This document shows positions 7,638 through 15,535 of a stretch of 64,000 nucleotides of DNA, piece after piece. The notes under the pieces were generated by a model that worked only from the letters and a program-made list of their open reading frames with translations, did not search any database and had not been told where the DNA came from. Location: the NCBI RefSeq assembly GCF_900091505.1, contig NZ_LT607409.1, forward strand, positions 5,084,001-5,148,000, given 5' to 3'. The position numbers were made by a program, and so were the translations under genes. The stretch is from Micromonospora chokoriensis. GTDB taxonomy: Bacteria > Actinomycetota > Actinomycetes > Mycobacteriales > Micromonosporaceae. How positions within the stretch are numbered: the first letter of the stretch is position 1; every line of letters starts with the position of its first letter.

Positions 7638-8525
7638 TCAGGCCGGGTAGAGGTCGTCCAACAGACGGCCGAGGATGTCCGGGGTACGCTCCGGCGGCTC
7701 GGCCTCGACGCAGAGCCGCTCCATGGCCACCGCGTAGTAGTCCAGGTCGTCACGCTTGTCGAGGTAGAGGGCGCTGGTGAGCTGCTCGATGTAGACGATG
7801 TCGGGCAACTCCTGGTCGCCGAAGCGCAGGATGGTGAAGGCGCCCCCGGCGGCGGCGTGGCCGCCGGCGGCGAACGGGATGACCTGGAGCCGGATGTTGG
7901 GCGACTTGGTCGCCTCGATGAGTGCGGTGAGCTGCCCGCGCATGACGGCGGGGCCGCCGATCGGGCGGCGCAGGGCCGCCTCGTCCACCACGGCCCAGAG
8001 CTGCGGCGCGTTGTCCCGGTGGAGCAGCTGCTGCCGCTGCATGCGCAGGGCGACCCGTCGGTCGATCTCGGCCGGGTCGGCCGCGCCGTGCCCGAGCAGG
8101 ACGACCGCCCGGGCATAGTCCCCGGTCTGCAACAGGCCGGGCACGAACTGCACCTCGTAGCTCCGGATCAACGCGGCAGCGGCCTCCAGGCCCAGATACG
8201 ACTGGAACCAGGTCGGCAGCACGTCACCGTAGCGGTGCCACCAGCCGGGGCTGTTGGCGTCCCGGGCGAGTTTCAGCAGCGCCTCGCGCTCGTGCTCCTC
8301 GGTGACGCCGTAGAGGGTCAACAGGTCGGAGACGTCGCGCTCCTTGAACCCGACCCGACCCAGCTCCATCCGACTGATCTTCGATTCGGAGGAACGGATC
8401 TCCCAGCCGGCACCCTCGCGGGTCACCCCACTGGTCTCCCGAAGCCGCCGTAACTGGGCGCCGAGCAGCATGCGCAGCACGGTCGGCCCGGTTGTCGGGC
8501 CACCCTCGGCGGGAACCATCGTCAC
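7638..8525 (-). CDS. Scr1-family HTH regulator (XRE HTH plus DUF5753)
   Basis: 295 residues. An N-terminal XRE helix-turn-helix (LGAQLRRLRETSGVTREGAGWEI... SKISRMELGRVGF) is followed by the DUF5753 domain: WFQSYLGLEAAAALIRSYEVQFVPGLLQTGDYARA, then RMQRQQLL and a late FGDQELPDIVYIEQL. This is the architecture of WhiJ/Scr1-like regulators paired with DUF397 proteins in streptomycetes and relatives, which affect differentiation and antibiotic production. GTG 8525 is preferred because GGAGGT sits six bases upstream; GTG 8543 is the frame limit. The DUF397 partner lies upstream on the same strand. Confidence 0.92.
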   Translation of the reverse strand: MTMVPAEGGPTTGPTVLRMLLGAQLRRLRETSGVTREGAGWEIRSSESKISRMELGRVGFKERDVSDLLTLYGVTEEHEREALLKLARDANSPGWWHRYGDVLPTWFQSYLGLEAAAALIRSYEVQFVPGLLQTGDYARAVVLLGHGAADPAEIDRRVALRMQRQQLLHRDNAPQLWAVVDEAALRRPIGGPAVMRGQLTALIEATKSPNIRLQVIPFAAGGHAAAGGAFTILRFGDQELPDIVYIEQLTSALYLDKRDDLDYYAVAMERLCVEAEPPERTPDILGRLLDDLYPA

Positions 8526-8665
8526 GTGCGGACCTCCGGACACCGACCCACGCGACCGGGTACCTGGCCCGGCCGACGTGTAAGCATGCCATGGACCGAC
8601 AGTGAGGTGAACTCCTCCGCGCCGGTGATTCAGTCCCGTCGCCGGGACGACCCCACCCGGGACGG

Positions 8666-8905
8666 TCAGTTGATCAGATGGTCGAAGTCCCCGTCCCGCG
8701 CGCCGAGAACGAAGGCGGCGATCTCGTCCACTGTGTAGATCAGCGCCGGCCCCTCCGGGTGCCGCGAGTTGCGAACCGCGATGCCCGCTCCCCCGGGCAG
8801 TTCGGCGAGTTCGACGCAGTTGCCGCTGGGGTTGCTACGGCGGCTCTTCTGCCAGCTCAGTGGGGGCAACTGATGGATCGGTACGCCATTGGGTGGCTGC
8901 TGCAT
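8666..8905 (-). CDS. DUF397 domain-containing protein
   Basis: 79 residues with the DUF397 signature: LSWQKSRRSNPSGNCVELAELPGG, VAVRNSRHPEGPALIYT and AAFVLGARDGDFDHL. DUF397 proteins are small partners of Scr1/WhiJ-type HTH regulators and may act as antitoxin-like antagonists; activity at the biochemical level is not established. Here the DUF397 gene precedes the regulator gene on the same strand with a 140-nt gap, so they can be one transcription unit. Confidence 0.92.
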   Translation of the reverse strand: MQQPPNGVPIHQLPPLSWQKSRRSNPSGNCVELAELPGGAGIAVRNSRHPEGPALIYTVDEIAAFVLGARDGDFDHLIN

Positions 8906-8992
8906 GGGGGCGTCTTTCTGCTCACGAGCCCGCCGGTGGCCGTGGGAGGAGCGGTGACGGCGAGGGGGTGCGGTATCGACATCGGACGGTTC

Positions 8993-9020
8993 TGCACGTG
9001 CATCTGCTATTGCATATGCA
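8993..9020. promoter_or_regulatory. Pair of TGCA-type palindromes upstream of the DUF397/Scr1 pair
   Basis: Two perfect 10-bp palindromes, TGCACGTGCA (8993-9002) and TGCATATGCA (9011-9020), have centres 18 bp apart in an unusually A/T-rich patch about 90 bp upstream of the DUF397 start. A further TGCA half-site occurs at 9055. This looks like an operator for the adjacent HTH regulator, by position and symmetry only. Confidence 0.5.
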
Positions 9021-9073
9021 CCGGACGGCGAGCATGATAACGCACATGATCGGTGTGCATCCGTTCACGTTGA

Positions 9074-9145
9074 GTTACCCCGCAGGGGCAACCAGCAGGT
9101 AAAACTGGCTCGACGCGGCACACCGCGTCGACCGAAGGGGTAAGG
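9074..9145 (+). promoter_or_regulatory. Structured 5' leader of the GGDEF gene
   Basis: Three nested pairings can form in RNA: closing stem TTACCCC (9075-9081) with GGGGTAA (9137-9143), hairpin CCAG (9092-9095) with CTGG (9105-9108), and hairpin CGACGCGG (9111-9118) with CCGCGTCG (9123-9130) around a CACA loop. The CCCC of the closing stem can instead pair with GGGG at 9085-9088, so two alternative folds exist, and the closing stem would cover the purine-rich stretch ahead of the start codon. It does not match the c-di-GMP (GEMM) consensus well enough to name. Confidence 0.4.
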
Positions 9146-9156
9146 CGGTCGCGGCG

Positions 9157-9810
9157 ATGGGAGGGTTCGTGCCGGATCCGATGAGTGTCGCCTCCGGCAT
9201 CTGCGCGGCCGGCGCGCTTCTCTCTTCCTGGCAACTGCGCCGCCGGGCGGTGCGCGCCGAGGCCGAGATCGAGCACCTCCAGGCCGAGCTCGCCGCCGAA
9301 CGCCACGCCGCCAGCCACGACGCCCTCACCGGGCTGCCCAACCGACGTGCCTTCTACCGCCTGGCTGCCGCCCTGCTCACCGACGCGGCCGGCCAGCCGT
9401 TGATCGCCGTGGTGCTCGACCTCGACGACTTCAAGCAGATCAACGACCGGTACGGGCACGCCGCCGGTGACCAGGTGCTGATCAGTGTGGCCGAACGGCT
9501 CGCCGGCTTCGCCGGTGACAATCTCGTCGCCCGCCTCGGCGGAGACGAGTTCGCCGGCCTGCTCGCCAGCCCGACCGTCGACCGGCGTTGGATCGAGCAC
9601 TCCACCCGCCGTCTCGCCGAGACCGTCGCCGCGCCGATCCGACTGAGCGGGTGCAGCGTCCGGGTCACCGCGTCCGTCGGGCTCGCCCCGGTGACCGGCC
9701 CGGCCCAGCTCACCGAGGCGCTCAGCCGCGCCGACGCCGCCATGTACCAGGCGAAGAGCCTCGGCGGCGCCCGCTCACCCCGGCAACTCGTCGACAGCAC
9801 CGAGCGCTGA
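9157..9810 (+). CDS. Diguanylate cyclase (GGDEF domain)
   Basis: 217 residues. A short N-terminal hydrophobic stretch (SVASGICAAGALLSSW) is followed by a charged coiled coil (residues 30-55) and a complete GGDEF domain: SHDALTGLPNRRAFY, VLDLDDFKQINDRYGHAAGD, RLGGDEFAGLL and RADAAMYQAKSLG. The intact GGDEF and metal Asp residues predict synthesis of cyclic di-GMP. The RxxD inhibitory site upstream of GGDEF is missing, so product feedback is unlikely. No sensor domain is fused. ATG 9157 is the annotated start; GTG 9169, with GGAGGG three bases upstream, is a real alternative. The leader upstream can fold. Confidence 0.92.
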   Translation: MGGFVPDPMSVASGICAAGALLSSWQLRRRAVRAEAEIEHLQAELAAERHAASHDALTGLPNRRAFYRLAAALLTDAAGQPLIAVVLDLDDFKQINDRYGHAAGDQVLISVAERLAGFAGDNLVARLGGDEFAGLLASPTVDRRWIEHSTRRLAETVAAPIRLSGCSVRVTASVGLAPVTGPAQLTEALSRADAAMYQAKSLGGARSPRQLVDSTER

Positions 9811-9814
9811 CGGG

Positions 9815-11245
9815 TCACCCGACGGGCGCACCGAACCACGTGGGCAACGTGCCGAGCAGGTCCGTCTGATCGTCGCCCACCCACGCCACGTGGCCGTCCG
9901 GCCGCAGCAGCACGGCGGGCACCTCCAGCTCGTCGCTGACGTCGACGACGTGGTCGACCCGGTCCGCCCACCCGGCGACGGAGAGCCGGCCGGTCTGGTC
10001 GAGCAGCAGACCGCGACCACCACGCATCAGCTCGTAGAGGCGACCGTTGTCCTTCAGTCGTACGTCGCGCAGGTGCCGGCCGAGCAGCTCGTGGCCCGTA
10101 CCGAGGTCGTACCGGACCCCGATCGCGGTGATCTTCTCGATCAGGAACCGGTTGACCTCCTCGAAGTCCAGCAGCTCTGACAACACGTGCCGCACCGCCC
10201 GGGGCCCCGGCTCCGGCGACAGCAGCACCATCTGGGCACGGGTGTTGGTCAGCACGTCGGCCGCCACCGGGTGCCGCTCGGCGTGGTAGCTGTCCAACAG
10301 CCCTTCCGGAGCCCAGCCGTTCACCGCGGCGGCCAGTTTCCAACCGAGGTTGAACGCGTCCTGGATGCCCAGGTTGAGCCCCTGCCCACCGGTCGGTGGG
10401 TGGATGTGCGCGGCGTCGCCGGCCAGGAACACGCGACCGGTCCGGTAGCGCTCGGCCAGCCGGGTGGCGTCGCCGAAGCGGGACAGCCAGCGTGGTGAGT
10501 GGACGCCGAAGTCGGTGCCCGCGTACACCCGGAGTTGCTCTTTGAACTCCTCGATGGTCGGCGGGACCGACCGGTCCTCGGCCACCCCCTCGGCGGGGAC
10601 GAGGACGCGGTACACCCCGTTGCCCAGCGGTCCGAGACCGAAGCGCAGGTGGGTCTTGCGGACCTCGGCCACCACGTCGGCCACCGTCTGCGGCGCCACG
10701 CCCACCTCCATCTCGCCGAGCAGCGACTCGACCTCGCTGGGCTCACCGGGGAAGCCGACGCCGAGCAGTTTGCGCACGGTGCTGCGACCGCCGTCGCAGC
10801 CGACGAGGTACCGCGAACGCACCCGCGTGCCGTCGGCGAGGTCCACTGCCACCCCGTGCTCGTCCTGGCTGAGGCCGGTCAGTTCGCAGCCCCGCCGGAT
10901 CTCGACGCCGACCTCGCCGGCGTGCTCGGCCAGCAGCCGGTCGGTGGTGGTCTGCGGAATGCCGAGGACGTACCCGTGCGCGGTGTCCAGTCCGCCCGGC
11001 GACGGTTTCGGAATGGCGGCGAAGAAGCCACCCACCGGGTGCTGCTGACCGAGGGCGAGGAACCGCTCCAGCAGACCGCGCTGGTCCATCACCTCGATGC
11101 TGCGCGCGTGCAGGCCGAGCGAGCGGACGAACGGGGTCGGCTCGCTGTCCTTCTCCACCACGAGCACCCGCACGTCGTGCAGCCGCAGCTCGGCGGCCAG
11201 CATCAGGCCGGTCGGTCCACCGCCGGCAATGATGACATCGATCAT
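9815..11245 (-). CDS. rox: Rifampin monooxygenase Rox-like FAD enzyme
   Basis: 476 residues of a class A flavoprotein monooxygenase: dinucleotide motif IIAGGGPTGLMLA at 5-17, DG motif GCDGGRSTVRKLLG from 149, and GD motif GRVFLAGDAAHIHPPTGGQG from 270. The whole sequence, including LGLHARSIEVMDQRGLLERFLALGQQHPVGGFF, closely resembles what I recall of Rox from Streptomyces and RifMO from Nocardia, which hydroxylate rifamycins at the naphthyl and linearise the ansa bridge using FAD, NADPH and O2. The ATG at 11245 has GGGGGA upstream. A long perfect inverted repeat stands 52 bp upstream, as expected for rifamycin-inducible genes. The family resemblance is recalled, not searched. Confidence 0.9.
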   Translation of the reverse strand: MIDVIIAGGGPTGLMLAAELRLHDVRVLVVEKDSEPTPFVRSLGLHARSIEVMDQRGLLERFLALGQQHPVGGFFAAIPKPSPGGLDTAHGYVLGIPQTTTDRLLAEHAGEVGVEIRRGCELTGLSQDEHGVAVDLADGTRVRSRYLVGCDGGRSTVRKLLGVGFPGEPSEVESLLGEMEVGVAPQTVADVVAEVRKTHLRFGLGPLGNGVYRVLVPAEGVAEDRSVPPTIEEFKEQLRVYAGTDFGVHSPRWLSRFGDATRLAERYRTGRVFLAGDAAHIHPPTGGQGLNLGIQDAFNLGWKLAAAVNGWAPEGLLDSYHAERHPVAADVLTNTRAQMVLLSPEPGPRAVRHVLSELLDFEEVNRFLIEKITAIGVRYDLGTGHELLGRHLRDVRLKDNGRLYELMRGGRGLLLDQTGRLSVAGWADRVDHVVDVSDELEVPAVLLRPDGHVAWVGDDQTDLLGTLPTWFGAPVG

Positions 11246-11296
11246 GAAATCCCCCGATTTTCCCAGGTTTGAGCTTCGGCAGGAGATTCTGCAGCA

Positions 11297-11327
11297 CACC
11301 CCGGGTCTTGCGGCAAGACCCGGGGTG
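11297..11327. promoter_or_regulatory. Rifamycin-associated element (RAE)-like inverted repeat
   Basis: Perfect 15-bp arms CACCCCGGGTCTTGC / GCAAGACCCGGGGTG around a single G. A conserved inverted repeat called RAE lies upstream of rox, rph, rgt and helR genes in actinomycetes and is required for rifamycin induction; position and symmetry here fit it. The exact RAE consensus was not available to compare, so the match is by resemblance. Confidence 0.7.
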
Positions 11328-11344
11328 CGATATACGTTAGAGGT

Positions 11345-11370
11345 GGCAAGGAGTGCGTGACCTCCTTGCC
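11345..11370. terminator. Hairpin terminator after the phosphotransferase gene
   Basis: GGCAAGGAG (11345-11353) pairs perfectly with CTCCTTGCC (11362-11370) over an 8-nt loop. It lies 36 nt past the stop of the reverse-strand phosphotransferase and upstream of the rox leader, so it likely insulates rox from read-through. No clear T-run on the reverse strand. Confidence 0.55.
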
Positions 11371-11406
11371 CTTCGTGTTTCCGGCCCCGGACGGACGCGG
11401 TCCCCG

Positions 11407-12414
11407 CTAGCTCCGCCGGTCGAGGTCGCGCAATGCCCCGTCGGCGAGGGTGACCAGGCCGACGTCGGAGACCAGCCCCCGCACGATCCGTGCCGCCCGA
11501 TCACGGTCGGTCGCCCCGGCGTCCGGGTCCAACGCCTGTCGGGTCCAGTCGGAGAGGTCGTCCAGCGCGCGGACCGCGAGGAACCAGGCGAGACGCGCCC
11601 TGTCGATGTCGAACGGACCGTACCCGTCGAGGGTGGCCTCCTGCTGGGAGGCGCCGACCGGGGCAAACGCGAGCACCCCGCCGACGACGAACATCAGGTC
11701 ACACTCGGGCGGCGCGAGCACCGCGTCGTCCCAGTCGATCAACCAGACCTGCCCGCCCGCGCCGAGTAGCAGGTTTCCCAGGTGCGGGTCACCGTGGCAG
11801 ACCACGTCCGGGCCGAGGTGGGCCCGCCGGTCGACGGCGAGACGTTCGACGGCCCTGATCAGAGCGTCCACCCGCTCGGCCACCGCGGACCACTCCCGGG
11901 CCAGCTCCGCGGCGAGCGGACCGGCCGGGTCGCGCAGCCGCTCGGCCACCGCGCGGGTCGAGGCCACGATCGAGGGGTACGCCGCCCCGCCCGCCGGCAA
12001 CAGCCGCCGCAACTCCCCGGTCACCGGCACCCCGTGCACGGCCGCCAGCACCTCGCCGTACGCGCGCCAGTGCGCGTCGGTCATCGGGCCGTCGAGGGCC
12101 CGCTGGTCGGAGACCCACGGCACCACCGAGAGGCGACACCCGTCGTGGTCGACGGCCAGCCCACCGTCCCCGGTCCGCAGCGGCGCGGCGATCCCCGGCA
12201 CCCCCTGATCGGCCAGGTACGCCGTGACGACCAGACCGGCGGCCGTGCCCCCACCGCTCAGTTTGACCGCGTACCGCCCACCGTCGAGGGTTCTGGCCAG
12301 CCACAGCCGGGCGTGCTGGTCCGCGCCGTGGGTCACCAGCTCCATCGCGGCAATGGTCAGGCCGAAGCCTGCCCGGACCCGCTCGGCCACCCGCCGCGGG
12401 ACGTCGTCGATCAT
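11407..12414 (-). CDS. Aminoglycoside phosphotransferase (APH/choline kinase) family protein
   Basis: 335 residues of the kinase-like APH fold: RYAVKLSGGG with the ATP-binding Lys, the Brenner motif VCHGDPHLGNLLL (catalytic Asp and Asn) near residue 200, and WLIDWDDAVLAPPECDL with the metal Asp. The family phosphorylates small molecules, often aminoglycosides, macrolides, homoserine or sugars; no feature identifies the substrate, so antibiotic resistance is not claimed. ATG 12414 has AAGG eight bases upstream; the frame extends to 12450 without support. It is divergent from the flavodoxin-like gene. Confidence 0.88.
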   Translation of the reverse strand: MIDDVPRRVAERVRAGFGLTIAAMELVTHGADQHARLWLARTLDGGRYAVKLSGGGTAAGLVVTAYLADQGVPGIAAPLRTGDGGLAVDHDGCRLSVVPWVSDQRALDGPMTDAHWRAYGEVLAAVHGVPVTGELRRLLPAGGAAYPSIVASTRAVAERLRDPAGPLAAELAREWSAVAERVDALIRAVERLAVDRRAHLGPDVVCHGDPHLGNLLLGAGGQVWLIDWDDAVLAPPECDLMFVVGGVLAFAPVGASQQEATLDGYGPFDIDRARLAWFLAVRALDDLSDWTRQALDPDAGATDRDRAARIVRGLVSDVGLVTLADGALRDLDRRS

Positions 12415-12534
12415 GCGGTCACCTTGCCACCGGCCGGCAGAGCCGCCCAACGCAATAGTCGTGCGGAGGTGTCCCGGGACGGCGTCCGGGTATGGGGGAA
12501 CGGCACCCGCACACGACGGCCGAAGGGAATCGAC

Positions 12535-13185
12535 GTGGCGAGCATCCGCGCCCTCGTACTCAACTGCACCCTCAAGCCGTCACCCGCGCCGTCCAGCGCC
12601 GAGCAGCTCGGCCGCGAGGTCCTCGCCGAGTTGGCCGCGCAGGGCGTGGAGGGCGAACTGATCCGGGTCGTCGACCACGACGTGCGATTCGGGGTGTCCA
12701 CCGACGAGGGCGACGGCGACGGTTGGCCGGCGATCCGCGCCAAGCTGCTGGCGGCCCAGGTGCTCGTGATCGCCACTCCGATCTGGCTCGGCCAGCCGTC
12801 GAGCGTCTGCAAGATGGTCCTCGAACGGCTCGACGCCGAACTCTCCGAGACCGACGACGAGGGCCGGCTCCTGACCTACGGCAAGGTGGCCGGTGTGGCA
12901 GTCGTCGGCAACGAGGACGGCGCGCACCACACGATCGGCCAGGTGCAGCAGGCGCTCAACGAGGTCGGGTTCACCCTCGCGGCCGCCGCCGCCACCTACT
13001 GGGTGGGCGAGGCGCTGCACACAGTGGACTACCGCGACGCCGGGCCGAAGCCGGACACCACCGGCCGCACCACGAAGGCCCTGGCGCTCAACAGCGCGCA
13101 CCTCGCCCGGCTGCTCGCCGAGCAGCCGTACCCGCCGCCGGACGCGCGCAGCGCGGCGGTCGGCCCGAGTCGCGAATCGGCCTGA
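12535..13185 (+). CDS. Flavodoxin-fold NAD(P)H-dependent reductase
   Basis: 216 residues with the flavodoxin/NADPH-dependent FMN reductase fold: ALVLNCTLKPSPAPSSAEQL near the N-terminus corresponds to the FMN phosphate loop, VLVIATPIWLGQPSSVCKMVLERLDA to the second flavin loop, and VAVVGNEDGAHHTIGQVQQAL to the third. Likely an FMN-dependent oxidoreductase of unknown substrate. GTG 12535 is supported by GAAGGG seven bases upstream; the longer open frame to 11782 is antisense to the APH gene. Confidence 0.87.
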   Translation: MASIRALVLNCTLKPSPAPSSAEQLGREVLAELAAQGVEGELIRVVDHDVRFGVSTDEGDGDGWPAIRAKLLAAQVLVIATPIWLGQPSSVCKMVLERLDAELSETDDEGRLLTYGKVAGVAVVGNEDGAHHTIGQVQQALNEVGFTLAAAAATYWVGEALHTVDYRDAGPKPDTTGRTTKALALNSAHLARLLAEQPYPPPDARSAAVGPSRESA

Positions 13186-13209
13186 CCGGCCCGCTCGACG
13201 GTGATGCGG

Positions 13210-13701
13210 TCAGCGCCACCCGTAACCGGCGCGTAGGGCCTGCCCGACCCGGTCGAACCGAGGCCGGTCCAGGACGGCGCCCTCGCGGCGGATGCTGTCC
13301 TCGCGCATGGTGAGCACCCGGTCCAACCGAACCCAGCTCGGCCGGTTGTCCCGGTCCCACTCGCCCGGCCCGAGCGCGAACCAGTGCCGCTGCCCGTCGC
13401 GTTCACTCTGACTGGACAGCATCAGCCCGAACAGCGTCCGGCTGTGCCGCCCGACGACCAGCACCGGCCGGTCCTTGCCCTGCCGGGGGTCGTCCTCGTA
13501 CGGCACCCACGTCCAGACGATCTCGCCCGGGTCGGCCTGCCCGTCGCGCTCCGGGGCGTAGGTCAGCTCCCGGCGCTGCAACGCGCTCACCTGACGGCGG
13601 CGGGCCACCTGGGCGGGGGCGGGCCCGCTGCGTCGGGGCGACGGAATCACCGCGCCCACCCGGGAGATGCGAGCAGCGACATTCCTCAACAGACCAGCCA
13701 C
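13210..13701 (-). CDS. PemK/MazF-like toxin-fold protein (no partner seen)
   Basis: 163 residues. A basic N-terminal tail of about 55 residues precedes a PemK/MazF-type domain: PGEIVWTWVPYEDDPRQGKDRPVLVVGRH (the GxxxxxPYxD...K-x-RPVLVV signature), LMLSSQSERD and WVRLDRVLTMREDSI. MazF-family members are sequence-specific RNases. There is no antitoxin-like gene on either side, and this longer form is common as a solitary chromosomal gene in actinomycetes, so a toxin role is uncertain. Confidence 0.82.
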   Translation of the reverse strand: MAGLLRNVAARISRVGAVIPSPRRSGPAPAQVARRRQVSALQRRELTYAPERDGQADPGEIVWTWVPYEDDPRQGKDRPVLVVGRHSRTLFGLMLSSQSERDGQRHWFALGPGEWDRDNRPSWVRLDRVLTMREDSIRREGAVLDRPRFDRVGQALRAGYGWR

Positions 13702-13751
13702 GGCGGGCAGCCTACCCGCCGCCCGAGCGGCCGGCGAGAGAGACTGGCCCG

Positions 13752-14267
13752 ATGAACGAGGTACCCCTCGACCTGCCGATCCTGGAACGACGCGCGGTGC
13801 GGGTGGTGGTCACGGACAGCACCGACCGGGTGTTGCTGTTCCACACCCGCGACCCCGACCATCCCCGGCTGGGCACCTGGTGGGAACTGCCAGGTGGTGG
13901 CATGGATCCCGGCGAGACCTATCGCGACACCGCCGTACGGGAGCTGCGCGAGGAGACCGGCATCGTGGTCGCCGCCGGCCAGATCGGTTCGCCGACCTGG
14001 CGTCGCCGGGCGACGTTCCTGCACCGCCAGATACGGCACGTGCAGGACGAGGTGGTCGTCGCCGTACGACTGGGGGGCCCCGGCCCCGACGTGGACGAGA
14101 CACACCGGCTCGACTACGAGCGGGAGGACTACTTCGGGTTCCGCTGGTGGCCGCTGCACGAGGTGGTCGCCAGCACCCAACGGTTCTATCCCGGGCACCT
14201 TCCCCGGTTGATCACGTCATTCCTCGCCGGTGAGGAGATCGACGAGCCGTTCGAGCTGTGGTCGTGA
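13752..14267 (+). CDS. NUDIX hydrolase
   Basis: 171 residues with a full Nudix box, GGGMDPGETYRDTAVRELREETGIV (Gly, Glu, Arg-Glu and Glu-Glu in register) at about 49-73. The N-terminal LERRAVRVVVTDSTDRVLLFHTRDP and the late WWPLHEVVAS fit the ADP-ribose/nucleoside-diphosphate class. Cytosolic pyrophosphohydrolase of unknown substrate. The serpin-like gene starts 26 nt downstream on the same strand, suggesting cotranscription. Confidence 0.9.
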   Translation: MNEVPLDLPILERRAVRVVVTDSTDRVLLFHTRDPDHPRLGTWWELPGGGMDPGETYRDTAVRELREETGIVVAAGQIGSPTWRRRATFLHRQIRHVQDEVVVAVRLGGPGPDVDETHRLDYEREDYFGFRWWPLHEVVASTQRFYPGHLPRLITSFLAGEEIDEPFELWS

Positions 14268-14293
14268 GCCGGCCCGGCGGGCAGAGTAAGGGC

Positions 14294-15535
14294 ATGACGA
14301 CCGACCTGCACGGGCCGCTGTCCGCGTACGCCGCACGGATGCACGCCACGATCGGCGACGGGCACCACGTCGCCTCCCCGCTCGGCGCCTGGCTGCTGCT
14401 CGCGGTCTGCGCCGCGACTGCCGCCGACGACGACCCGGCCGCCGAGGACCTGGCCCGCGCCCTGGGCACCGACCTCGCCGGCGCCGCCGAGGCCGCCCGC
14501 GCGCTGCTGGACTCGCCGCACCCGCTGGTCAGGTCCGCCACCGCGCTCTGGCAACGGTCGGGGCGCAGCGACGTCGGGGCGGGCGGTTGGCGGGCCGCGC
14601 TGCCCCGCAGCACCGAGGTCGGCGTGCTGCCCGACCAGGCCGGCCTGGACGCGTGGGCGCGCGAGCACACCGACGGTCTGATCGAGGCGTTTCCGTTGAC
14701 GGTCGGCCCGGACGTGGTCTTCGCTCTGGCCAGCGCGCTGGCCACCCGGGTGTCCTGGGCGGCCCCGTTCGACGTCGCCGACGCCCGCGAGCTCGGTGCC
14801 GGCAGCGCGTGGGCGGGACAGCTACGGCGGGTGCTGCGCAGCCCGGGCCTCGGCCACCGGTGCGCCATCGTGTCGACCACGCGCGCCGGTGACGTGATCG
14901 TGCACGCCGCCCCGGCCCAGACGACCGACGGAGCGGGGCTGGTGGTCCTCTCGGTGGCCGCCGCGGCGCCGGTGCCGCCGGCCGAGGTGCTGGCCGTCGC
15001 GTACGACCTCGGTGCCGGCGCGGCCGACGGTGCCCGACCGGCCGGTGCCCGCTCACTGTTCGACCTGCCCCTCGGCGACGCTCCGCTCTGGACGGTGCGC
15101 GAGGAGCGGGTGCGGACGCTGGCCCGCGACGGCCGCGAGGAGCGGCACGCGGCGCTGCTCCCCTGCTGGTCGGCCCACAGTGACCACGATCTGGCCGCTC
15201 CGACGCTCGGCTTCCCGGCCGCGACCGCGACGGTGGCGAAGGCGCTGGCCACCCCTGTGGAAGGCTTCGAGGCACGGCAGTCGGCGGTGGCCCGCTTCGA
15301 CAGGTACGGCTTCGAGGCGGCGGCGGTGACCGGCATGTTCGCGCGGGCCAGCCTGCCGCCCGAAGGCGTCGCGCGCACGGCCGAGCTGCGCTTCGGCCAC
15401 CCGTACGCGGTGGTGGCCGTCGCCACCGACAGCCGGGCCGACGGTGGCACCGGGCCGTGGCACGGGCTGCCGGTCTTCTCCGCCTGGATCACCGAGCCGG
15501 ACGACCTGTCCAGGGCCGACGCCGCCGAGCGGTGA
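14294..15535 (+). CDS. Serpin family protein
   Basis: 413 residues lacking a signal peptide. The C-terminal third is serpin-like: hinge RYGFEAAAVTG at the base of the reactive-centre loop, the loop itself about MFARASLPPEGV, then ELRFGHPYAVVAVA and LPVFSAWITEPDD, equivalent to the HPF strand and the closing GRV..P of serpins. Serpins trap serine or cysteine proteases irreversibly; the Ala-rich hinge suggests an inhibitory member. Cytosolic location would make its target intracellular. ATG 14294 is the best start by homology, with only a close AAGGG upstream. It abuts the convergent SDR gene with no spacer. Confidence 0.72.
   Translation: MTTDLHGPLSAYAARMHATIGDGHHVASPLGAWLLLAVCAATAADDDPAAEDLARALGTDLAGAAEAARALLDSPHPLVRSATALWQRSGRSDVGAGGWRAALPRSTEVGVLPDQAGLDAWAREHTDGLIEAFPLTVGPDVVFALASALATRVSWAAPFDVADARELGAGSAWAGQLRRVLRSPGLGHRCAIVSTTRAGDVIVHAAPAQTTDGAGLVVLSVAAAAPVPPAEVLAVAYDLGAGAADGARPAGARSLFDLPLGDAPLWTVREERVRTLARDGREERHAALLPCWSAHSDHDLAAPTLGFPAATATVAKALATPVEGFEARQSAVARFDRYGFEAAAVTGMFARASLPPEGVARTAELRFGHPYAVVAVATDSRADGGTGPWHGLPVFSAWITEPDDLSRADAAER

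Noticed and set aside
9074..9145. Naming the leader a GEMM c-di-GMP riboswitch
   Set aside because: Only partial resemblance (GGGGCAACC, GACGC); order and P1 do not fit the consensus, so left unnamed.
13210..13701. Toxin-antitoxin locus
   Set aside because: MazF-like protein has no adjacent antitoxin; recorded as solitary.
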